Made by a program: the position numbers and the translations under genes
Part shown: positions 48,906-59,136 of the stretch, in pieces
How positions within the stretch are numbered: position 1 is the first letter of the stretch
Layout of the letters: each line of letters starts with the position of its first letter
Notes under the pieces: generated by a model
What the model was told of the DNA's origin: nothing
What the model saw: the letters and a program-made list of their open reading frames with translations, nothing else
Database searches by the model: none
DNA from: Clarkia xantiana subsp. parviflora
Taxonomy: Eukaryota; Streptophyta; Magnoliopsida; Myrtales; Onagraceae
Direction: 5' to 3'
DNA length: 64,000 nt
Assembly (NCBI GenBank): GCA_036873135.1
Contig: JAPTYO010000003.1
Location: 29,454,763 to 29,518,762 of the forward strand

Positions 48906-50291
48906 GTCAAACATAAGAGGAAGGTGAGTAGAAGTGGCTTATGGGTCGGCTTTTTGTTTAAGCTAGGTTGATGGTGACATATGTTGATCATGACTATATT
49001 GACGTTGATTATTGACTAAGTATAATTAGAGAAAAAAATTAAATTACGAGATGGAGAGCTTGAACATATGTAGCAAAATGAGACAAATCATGAGTATGAG
49101 AGTTTAACTTTAAACATTATGTAGCATTGGTTGACATAAGGTCGGTATTACTAGTCATCAATTCATTTATGTGAAGAAACAAAATTTCTAAACGAAACCT
49201 CTTTAATTACAAGATAATGAAAGTTAGATTTTATTTATTAAAAAAAAAAAAAAAATTACTAACCAGTCTGTTCTCGAGCTCTATTGATTGAGCCTTTAAA
49301 GTTTAAAGTTGTGTTTGTGGGGTAGGTAAACTTGGTTTTAGAGCTGGTTATTTTTGCACACAAAACGATACCAATATATGAATATGCATGAAAAATTATG
49401 TTCATTGAAAAAAAATAACAAAACAATAACACGATAGTATAAATATAATAAGCTCGATATAATTTTTCGTGTCGTATTTAGGTATCACAATATAATACTT
49501 ACGATAATACTATTAAGTTGTGATACTTTATCTAATTTTTTATTATTTTTTGAAAATATATTTATTTAAAACTCAAATTAATGGTTTTATTTTTAGAGTT
49601 TGTAATGTTTATAATACGAACTTATGAATATTGATATAATAATTATAGATTTTTGCTATATGAAACTCATTATTTTAACTTTTATTTAAAATCATATAAA
49701 CATATAACTTAATAACTTAATACAACACGAACTCACGAAAAATGTGTATTGTGTTGTGGCTATATAAATTTATCGTGCATTTTCATATTTGATAATTTAA
49801 CACGATTATTAACACGCACGAACACACAAATTAACATCAATTAGTCCAACTCCCTCTTAATCCGTCTTCTTAATCATATTAGATTTACATATTTATATTT
49901 ACCAAAAAGATATATACACACAATTACTTAAATTCCTAAATTTTACCTAAAATGTGGGTCACTGCAGTTCTACATTCTCTCCCTCCAGATTCTCTTTATT
50001 CTCGATCTACTGCTGAACGTGCTTTGACTTTGAATGAGTTTCCCCCCTAAATTCCTGATATCTGTCCTTAAGGCTAAAACTAAACAGGTTTGTAACGATC
50101 CTTATTTGTAAAGAATGAAGTAAAGCTAATGCAGCAGGTGCATGAAGTCATTTCGGTATGATCGAAGGAAGACAATCGTTATCCATGGAAAACATGGATG
50201 GGGCTGATGGTATGATTGACTTTTTCGTTAACGGTTAAACCCGTAAGTTTTTTCTTTCTCCGGTTAATAATTATCCGGACTTCGCTTTGGT
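48906..50291. other. Intergenic DNA
   Basis: No gene recognised. AT-rich with fragments of ACACG/CGTGT-rich sequence (49420-49830) like the ends of hAT-type MITEs, lacking clear boundaries. Confidence 0.5.
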
Positions 50292-50933
50292 TAGGGGGTG
50301 AGCTCGGGACGAGATGGCCGGATGTTTGCCCGAGTCCGAGCTTGGAAATTTAGGAATGCAGTTTATTAGCTCGAGATCGAGCCCGAATTCTATAAAAAGT
50401 CCCGTCCGAGTTGGAACATCGGGATTTCAGGCCAGTTTCGGGCTAGCTTGAATTTTAAGCTAAAAATCTAAAAACAAATAAATAAATAAATGAAGTCCAT
50501 CCATTACACCATCAACACAACAACCAAATTCAGACACTATTAATACGAATATTGAGACTTCAAGTTCAAAAATCATCGTCAACACAAATGTTGAGACTTC
50601 AAGTTCAAATACCATCAACATAAATGTTAAGACTTCAAGTCTTCATCAACACAAAAAAAAAAAAAAGAGACCATCAATGTGTTCCATTCCATCCCTTCAA
50701 TATAGTAGTATAGTTATTCAACTATAGTAAGGTAAAAAAATATATACATAGTTAAATGTAGTCAGGCGGGCTCGGGACTTTAAAGTTTTTGGAGAAAAGC
50801 TCGAGCCCGAGCCTGACGCAAGAATAAAAGTATCGCCCAACCTGGCTCAAGCTAAGTTTTTGATCGGCTCATCAGGATTTCGGACTATTCAAGTTTCTAG
50901 TCAGCCTTAGGCCAATAGGCCTTCAGTCCCCTA
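50292..50933. mobile_element. Possible hAT-like non-autonomous element
   Basis: TAGGGGG at the left and TCCCCTA at the right bound a segment with GAGCTCGGGA/CGGGCTCGGGA motifs near both ends, resembling the other hAT-like elements in the window. The flanking 8-mers do not match, so the call is weak. Inside, the phrase GACTTCAAGTTCAAA is repeated two to three times (50565-50640). Confidence 0.35.
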
Positions 50934-51066
50934 TCAGAATGGTGTCACGTTCCTAAAATAGCAACACTAAAAAGCAGTTACAATTGTCTAGAATTTCTAA
51001 AAGTTAATAAAAAATAATTATTACATATTTAACATGTTACAAGTTAGGAAAAGAACATTTGACTTA

Positions 51067-51687
51067 GGGTTAAGAACACAATAGGGGCCTGAATGTTTGC
51101 CCATGTTGCCAAAGGGGTCTGATTTGATAAAACGTATTATTAAGGGCCTGAATTTTGAGTTTTGTTGATAATCGAGTTTCCATACAAATTTGCTGTTAAA
51201 TGTAACGGAACCACGTGAAATGACAGAATTACCCTTTTGAAATTATTATACAATTTATCATTTTAATTAATGAAATGTGAAATGTCTAAAATACCCCTGC
51301 ACAATAATTATGCCCTTAAGGCCACCACGGCCACCGACCACCACCCCAGCTCCGGTGACCCAAAAAAGCTCCGATCGCCGGAGCTGGGGTGGTGGTCGCC
51401 GGAGCTGTGGTCGCCGGAGCTGTGGTTCCATAAACGGTATTTTCGTCTTTTTAGGTCAAACATGTGAGGGACACACTTTGGTCAAAGGGAATTTTCGGGT
51501 TTTCAAATTATTTTCGGTCACATGCCAAGCATGTGACCACTTTCCGTCACTTTTAACAGAAAAAATAGACGGAGACCTCACTTATACACAAAAATCAAAA
51601 TCCAGGCACTTAATAATACGTTTTTTCAATTCAGACCCCTTTTGGCAACATGGACAAACATTCAGGCCCCTATTGTGTTCTTAACCC
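51067..51687. mobile_element. Mutator-type MITE with GC-rich centre, 621 bp
   Basis: Long inverted termini start GGGTTAAGAACACAATAGGG and end with the inverse. Flanks TTTGACTTA (51058-51066) and TTTGGGTTA (51688-51696) match at 7 of 9 positions. The centre (51320-51425) carries a GC-rich block with repeated GCCGGAGCTG units unlike the rest, possibly captured or locally expanded sequence. Confidence 0.7.
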
Positions 51688-51689
51688 TT

Positions 51690-54600
51690 TGGGTTATGTG
51701 TTAGAGGATGAGCTCTTGAGTCCCCAGAGGAAGAGGCTCAGGATCTGCACCCAGGAACCACCGCTGGCTAGGATTGCGAGCCGTACCCGCCGCACAGCTA
51801 GGATTGCAACAGGACCACGACCGGCGCACAAATTCCTTAACAGGAACATCCTGTGGACACCCCGGTCCTGCCTGAGGTACTCATTTTCCGATCCATAAAC
51901 CACTGTTTTCACTTTAGCGTCAGTGATTATTTTGGTTTAAACTCTGTTGCTAGTACGACCGACCCAAGCTGGGTTCGGTCGGAACCCCTATGAAAATCAT
52001 TGCCTGGAACTGTCAAGGTACGGGTAGCCACCTAACAGTTCAACACATTGGGATGCTACTTAGAATCTACAAGCCATATATTTTCTTCATCTCTGAGATC
52101 AAAAGCCAAGTTCTACGCCTCAAGAACACCATCTTGAGGGAGAGTTTTGGAAACACACACATCATCAATCCGGACAACACTAGAGGAGGCCTACTACTTG
52201 TCTGGAAAGACTCTACTAGGATTGACATATTGGATAGCAACCCGGAGGCCATTCATACCACTATAACTACAGTGAGACATTTCTTACCTTTGGATGCATC
52301 TTTTGTCTACGCCCCCTCCAGAACTGAAAATCGCCCAGCCTTCTGGGACAAATTACTATCCTTCAAGAACTCTCGTCCTCAGGACAGCCCGTGGATGATT
52401 ATTGGAGATTTTAATGACATTTGGAGTTTTGACGAAAAGGATAGCTGCACCCCCGCATCTGCAAACCGGATCCTAAGAGCCCATTCCTGGACCAACCAGG
52501 CGAATTTGGCTGATTTGGGGTTCCTAGGTCAACATTTTACCTGGACAAATCTGGATAGAGTCCGCGAACGACTGACAGAGCCCTAGCCAACCCGGAATGG
52601 CAGCTTAAATTCCCCCATACCAAAATCCTGCATTTAGAAATGGTGGCCTCAGATCACTGCCCAGTTCTTCTCACAACAACAAATCGTTTGGTAGAGGGGA
52701 AAACCCGGCATATCTTTCGTTTCGAAAACATGTGGCTCAGACACCCATCCTTTCCTGAGGTCCTTAGAGAGGCATGGACTTGAGGACAACATGGACACCC
52801 TCAACTCTTATTACTCCAGAATCTCACCCGTCTCAAACACAAACTACTTTCCTGGAATCGAGCTATTTTTGGTCATGTGGATCTACAAATTAGGGCAACC
52901 CTGGAAAAGTTGAATGAAGCACAAGTGGCAGACTTAACCGATAGCTCAATCGATCAACTACTGGGAGACCTAAAGGAACTCTACCTCAACCAGGAGATAA
53001 TGTGGAGACAAAAATCCAAGCAATTGTGGTTGTCAGAAGGAGACAGGAATACAAAGTTATTACATGCCTACACGGTAGCAAGGCGAAGAAGGAACAACCT
53101 GGACCAGATTGTTCTACCAGATGGAATAGCGCTAACCAACCAAAGTGACATTGCAAATCATATCCGGGGATACTACCTATACGTGTTTACAGCAATAGAA
53201 GATCTCCCATGCCCCACAATCCCGACCAAAAATGTCCTAGTGGTGAATCAGGACTCAGCTACATGTCTTGATGTTGCAGTAACCTCTCTGAAAATCACCA
53301 GGGCTGTGACTCAACTCCAACCCGACAAAGCACCATGGCTAGATGGTTATCCCCCAAGATTCTTCCAGCACACTTGGGAGTACACCAACCTGATCTATCT
53401 AAAGCGATTATGGATTTCTTCACTTCTGGCATGTTGAATCGTAGCATCAACTATACAAACCTGGTTTTGATCCCGAAAAAGGAAAACCCCCAGGAACTAA
53501 AAGATTGGTGACCGATTGGATTGTGCAACACAACTTACAAGATCATCTCTAAGATACTCACAAACAGGCTGATGAGGGTAATGTCCAGACTGGTGTCTCC
53601 ATTTCAAACAGCATTCATCCCAGGCAGAAGCATAACAGACTACTCTCTACTAGCGCAGGAACTTCTGCACACCATTAAACAACAACGCAGAGGAAAAAAA
53701 GGATTACTAGCGCTGAAACTGGATATGACTAAGGCATATGACCGAGTTGAATGGTCCTTCTTGAATGAAATTCTATCCAACATGGAGTTCCCTCCTAACT
53801 TCATCAATTGGATCATGAAGTGTATCTCGTCGCCCCACCTGAGTGTCATCATATACGGAAAACCGTCTCAAGTGTTCAAACCTACACGCGGCTTAAGACA
53901 GGGGGACCCTTTATCACCGTACATGTTCATGTTGGTCTCCCAAATGCTCTCACAGGAACTCTCATCAGCCCAAGCTATAGGAACCCATGAATCAAACCAG
54001 GAAAACACACAGAGGAAATATCCCATCTTTTGTTTGCGGACGACAACTTCCTTTTCCTCGAGGCAACTTTGGAAAACGTGCGTAACCTAAAACAGCTCAT
54101 CGACGGGTACCAGCTGGAATTAGGGCAACTTATAAATGACAGTAAATCCATTCAGCCCAAACGTCCCGGATGGTCTAGGTAACCAGATTGCCAAATTATT
54201 AGTGGTTAGAGAAATGCTGCCCGACGAAATGTACCTAGGCTTGCCCAAAGACTGGACCAAACATAAAAGACATATTAGTGAAACCCTTATTCAGCGAACC
54301 ACAACGCGTATTCAGGGATGGATGACCAAACTCCTATCTCAGGCTGGAAAGGAAATCCTGTTCAAAGCAACTGCTGCATCAAATCCAACTTACGTCATGT
54401 CATGCATCAACCTCACGAAAAAAACTTCATCAAATCTGGAAAGACTTCACAAGCAATTCTGGTGGAACTCTAGCCCGGAAAAAAGAGGCATGGCTTGGAT
54501 CGCGTGGGACAAGTTGAGTAAATCTAAGCGGGACGGGGGACTCGGAATTAGAGATATGAATGCCTTCAACTTGGCTCTCCTTACAAAACAGGCAACAAGA

Positions 54601-56119
54601 CTGATCACGAACCAAGACTCTACATGGGTCCAGTGCATAAGGAGTAAGTACATGAGACATAACACTTTCTTCACTACCAAGGCATACCTCAGTCACTCCC
54701 CAGTGTGGAGAACCTTGAACAAATTGCAGACCATGCTTGTTAAAGGGGGAAGATGGCATGTTGGAAACGGGTTGAAGATAAATTTCTGGACAGACCCCTG
54801 GGTCCTAACTTTGGCCTCATAAATGACTGGATCGACCTCGACTCTCCCCCTCTGGACGAAACTAGTTTGACAAGCATAAAAGTCAGTCAATATTTGGTAG
54901 ACCGAACCTGGACGATACACACGCTCCCTGAACAACTACCACTTGTGGCAAAAATGGCTATCTCACAAGTTCCACTCCCGATGTTTAACACCCCCGACAT
55001 GTTCCTCTGGCTCCACAATGATTCCGGCATCTACTCAGTCAAAGCAGGATATCACTTCATCAAATCTATTCTCACAACAGAGCAGCGGGGGAATTCGGCT
55101 TCAACCTCGTTGATCGCTAATTCATCCTTTTGGAACAAGCTTTGGTCAGCCAAGCTCATTCACAGGATTCGAATGTTCATCTGGAAAGGTTGTAACAACG
55201 GCTTACCACTGGGTCAAGCATTACACAAGCAGATTCCCTCTTTCAACCTCAAAGTCACTTCTGCCCTCATCCTAGTGAGACGTGGGACCACCTCATGTGG
55301 TCATACCCCTTTGCCCAGAGATTTTGGTTTGGATCCTCGCTCGGGGTCCACACTCCGCACGTACACTGCAACTTGATAGAAGAATGGCTCTTCCATCTCC
55401 CTGATGGTCCACCTGGTGTTTCTGTAGATGATTGTTTTGTCAATAAGTGTATTATCATGTGGGGTATTTGGTTAGAGCGTAATGCTATAATATTTAGACC
55501 TAGATGCCCTAACCCGGCTAACACACTGAATAGTATTACGTCTGTAATTATTGATAACCTTGATGCTCGCTTGTGTAACTCAGGAACCGGAGGAGCCTCA
55601 GTCGCCACCACCAGTCTAAGCAACAAAAGAAGAAAGTTATTACATACAAAGCCCTCTCTAGTTTATGGAGGCGCAATTTTGCTTGATGACTGTGGCAGAG
55701 TCGTAGCTGCCTCAATAGTTTCGGCGCCTGGAGATGACTCTCTTTTGGCGGAAGGCTTGGCCGTTCGGGCAGGTTTACTGTTATCACAGTCGTATCCACA
55801 TGACTCCCGCATGCTGTTCACAGATTCGACAGTACTGCTGAATCAGATAGAAGCTTCCTCGACGGGTTGCAAACCCTCCTTGTTCGGCATCATACATGAT
55901 ATCCAGTTCTTAATTAGTTCTACTTCTTCATTACTTTATATTGTTCCTAGACTCCTTGTAGCTAAAGCACACAAACTTTGTACTAGTGCTGCGAACTTAT
56001 CTGTAACAGGTACTTGGGCAATACAGGATATTCCGGCCTCACTCCGGATGTCCTGATTAAGCTGTCCCAACCTTTTTTATATTTATATAACTGCGGCGTG
56101 TTAAGATTAAAAAAAAAAA
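51690..56119 (+). mobile_element. Broken L1-type LINE
   Basis: Non-LTR retrotransposon with apurinic-type endonuclease, reverse transcriptase, zf-RVT and RNase H regions in order, ending in an 11-A tract (about 56108-56119). No complete ORF1 is seen: only a possible tail at 51700-51900, so the 5' part is truncated or was replaced. The 5' boundary abuts the MITE at 51067-51687 and is approximate. No target duplication was identified. Confidence 0.85.
51990..56056 (+). pseudogene. LINE ORF2 with frameshifts and stops
   Basis: The endonuclease begins MKIIAWNCQGTGS at 51990, continues with IIGDFND, and after a frameshift near 52586 ends with VASDHCPVL. Reverse transcriptase starts about 53480 with [15 protein letters not shown], then [25 protein letters not shown] and [10 protein letters not shown]; the FADD box follows in another frame near 54035. 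The thumb and zf-RVT region (54136-55250) includes WNKLWSAKLIHRIRMFIWKG but lacks the usual Cys/His set. An RVT_3-type RNase H (55660-56050) has GGAILLDDCG, AEGLAVRAGLLL and FTDS. At least five breaks divide it, so it is inactive. Confidence 0.87.
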
Positions 56120-56195
56120 GTTAACCACATATATTTATATTAAATAAACTATTTTAGAAAATACAAAAAAAAAACATAAATAATTAACATAGATA

Positions 56196-56451
56196 TTTTA
56201 GCCATTTGCATCAAGCTCAAACTCCCTTCTTGCATACGTGCCCCTCCGGAAGCACACACTAGAATAAGAGGTAAAAATTGATTGGTAGCATACTCGATCA
56301 AACGGGTGATTCTCTCGCCGACTACGGATCCCATACTACCCCCCATAAACTGAAAATCCATAATTCCAATTGCTATGGGAATACCGTTTAGTTGACCTGT
56401 GCCCGTTTGAACAGCTTCGGATAATCCTGTCTCTCTTTGATAAGAAAGCAA
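56196..56451 (-). pseudogene. accD: Nuclear copy of plastid accD fragment (NUPT)
   Basis: The minus strand reads 84 or so uninterrupted codons that match the carboxyltransferase beta subunit of plastid acetyl-CoA carboxylase: [38 protein letters not shown] and [19 protein letters not shown]. In plastids accD is about 490 codons and unspliced; here only this internal part of the catalytic domain is present, cut off at both ends within AT-rich nuclear DNA and without a start codon in homologous position. It is therefore a transferred plastid fragment, not a gene. The lack of stops or frameshifts points to a fairly recent transfer. It lies just downstream of the LINE poly(A). Confidence 0.88.
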
Positions 56452-58415
56452 AATAATTATAAAAAGTTGTAAAATTATTAGAATTTGATAATATTAGAAA
56501 TTTACAAAAAAAAAAAAACTTAAAATATGTAAGGATGATTTAAATGTACAAAAATAACAACAATTACAAAATAAATAAGCATAAAAAGATGAAAAACAGT
56601 GGAAAAAATGGTATTGTATGTATGTAATCCCCCCCCCCCCCCCCCCCCCCCAAATTGTCATTACATTTTTACTTTTAAATAAATGTATATTTTAAAGTTT
56701 TGACATTTAAAAACAATGCGCTTTATCCAATTTTTAAGTATATTATATTTATAAAAAAAATATATTTACGGAAAGATGTTTTTATATTTTTAAAAATTAC
56801 AACTTTTTTTTTCTCTGTGTTATTAACTTTCTTAGTAGGTAACAATTTTTTTTTTTTTTTTTTAAATATATTGTAACAAACTTTCCATTTTTATTTAAGT
56901 TATTATTTTAAGTAAACAACACTATTCCACAGCGATATAAGAATTTTTCATAGTTAACCCTAATCGAAACAATTTCTTTTGCAACCATAATGCATAAGAA
57001 AACTGTATTATTATAAACTTATGCCATAACAATTAGTTATTATAGCACGAAAACAATTAATATAATTAATATGAAATAGTTTTTGTGGATTGTTTGTGTA
57101 TAAGTATCATGACAAATATATAATCTTACCCTTCGGTTTCATATTCTACAAAACGGTTCCGTATATGATATGTATGACATATTTGATTATGTCACCATTA
57201 GCTTAGTCCCAAATGTTACATTGAATGAATTTATTTATTTATTATATTATATAATAATAAATTTGAAAAAATGGACCGACTCTCATTCTCATCGAGTCCG
57301 CATCATAATTTTATATCGAGGAACTTTCTTTTTGGTAGATATATTTCAGAAACTTGACCGGGAAGAATTGAACCCAATATAGCATTGACTACAGTCTGTA
57401 GCTAATTAAAAAAACAATTTAAAATCCTCTACCCCTAGTATGAATTTATTCATAACAAACAATTGTGTCTAATTTAAAATAGGACCATACCTAATTTTAT
57501 ATATATATATATATTATTCTCTACCAAAAAAACATATTTACTCACTGAAATTAATTAAGATATTTTTTTTTAAACCTTAGCCATTTATTTCTAATATATA
57601 TAATTTTTCTGAATTAAATTAAATAATAATAAATTAAAAAATAATAACACGTGAGAAAATTAATATTTGTTTATTTAAAATCAAATGCAGAGTATGACCC
57701 GAAATGTATGTTATTTTATTACGTATCACAACTAACGATTTTAAATTTTAAAACGTATAAAAAAATCACCTAATTAGATATTATATAACGTAACATCAAC
57801 ATATATATATTTTTATACTTTTATTTCCTATAATACTATCAAATCTTCAATATTATTCATAATTAAAGAGTTATATTATAAAATTTTATGCTATAACATA
57901 ATATAATAACCTATTTTTTTTAATAGAAAAGTAGATCTAAAGAGATTCTCAATGACCTATAATATTATATTTATCTAATTTATGTATATTGTCGTAACAA
58001 ATTAATTAGAAATTAAAATATGATGTATATTATTTTAATATATTAATTTATAAATAAATTTCGCAACACAGATTAATCACTAGTGTATGTATATATAAAA
58101 AAATATGCTGACTATATTCATATAAATATTTTTTGGCCAAATTTATATATATTAAGATCCCAAAGAAGTTCTTTTTTTTTTTAAACAAAAATTAGTTAGA
58201 TTTCCACTTGTACTTATTTGAAAGGTTACAAAATGGTACATGACTTGTATTTAAAAAATGCAATTGATTTATTACTAAAAGTAGCTTCATAATATTATTT
58301 ATTTTCATTTAAACACATGTAAAATGATTTATTTATTATATATTATTAATTATTATTATTACTCTTCTACCCTCCCCTCTTAGACGAAGATGTATATGTA
58401 TCATCATTGTATTGT
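56452..58415. other. Very AT-rich intergenic DNA with a 23-C tract
   Basis: No gene seen. Homopolymer runs are frequent. One run of 23 consecutive C (56629-56651) stands out sharply in otherwise AT-rich sequence. Confidence 0.6.
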
Positions 58416-58418
58416 TGA

Positions 58419-58428
58419 ATATATAAAG
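58419..58428 (+). promoter_or_regulatory. Possible TATA box of the SRO gene
   Basis: AATATATAAAGT lies just upstream of the transcribed-looking, C-rich leader that starts around 58450-58500. Position relative to the first leader exon is plausible but the transcription start is not known. Confidence 0.4.
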
Positions 58429-58817
58429 TATAAACCAACCTAACAAAATATTATTGGCGGAAAAAAAAACCCTAATTTCACTACGCGGCATTCTTCCCCC
58501 CACCCCCTCTGGTATCTCTCTGTATCCATCTTAGTATAAGTCTCCTCAACTGGATTCTGATGGGTGATTTATTGATTTCCAGTTGGTGATATTGGCAATT
58601 TGAGGTACCGATTAGCTCAATTGATAGCTTCTTTGACTTTGTATCCTGAGTAGATTTTATTTTTTATTTTGTGTATATGATCTTAATCGTCTCTATGATT
58701 CTCTAGATTGCTGGTGTCTCCCTTGATTCGGCTCATCTAAGTCGCTCCGGTTGTTCTCTCGATGGGTTCCATCTCAAATATAACGAGAGATTGCAGCAAC
58801 ATAAAAAACACGATCAA

Positions 58818-59104
58818 ATGGAGAATTTCAGGTTAGATTAAGTTCTTATTAGTTTAAGATGTTTTATTTTAGATGAATATTGAATTTTGGAGTAGATTAA
58901 TGTTGCAGCTGCTTGATTGGGAAAATTAAGGAGATTCTGAGATTTAACATTGAAAGTTCCTTTTTTTATTTGTGATGCAGTTAATTTGAAAGATTTTTAA
59001 CTTTTATCTGCAGGGATTACAACATTATTCGACCGCAAGTTTCCTACTGTATATTTGACTCCGGACGTGTATATACCGATACTGCTTCATTAGCTAGCGG
59101 TTAG
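58818..59104 (+). CDS. Upstream ORF in the SRO leader, 34 aa, spliced
   Basis: ATG at 58818 begins a short frame that crosses a leader intron (58832-59013, GT-AG) and stops at 59102-59104, 32 bp before the main ATG at 59137. It encodes MENFRDYNIIRPQVSYCIF and 15 more residues. It may limit translation of the main frame. There is no evidence that the peptide itself matters. Confidence 0.4.
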
Positions 59105-59136
59105 GATAGATTTGTGAATAGGTGGGTTGGTACATA

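Noticed and set aside
57170..57382. 70-codon frame and a possible further plastid segment downstream of the accD fragment
   Set aside because: I recognise no plastid gene in it and the composition is ordinary AT-rich intergenic DNA.
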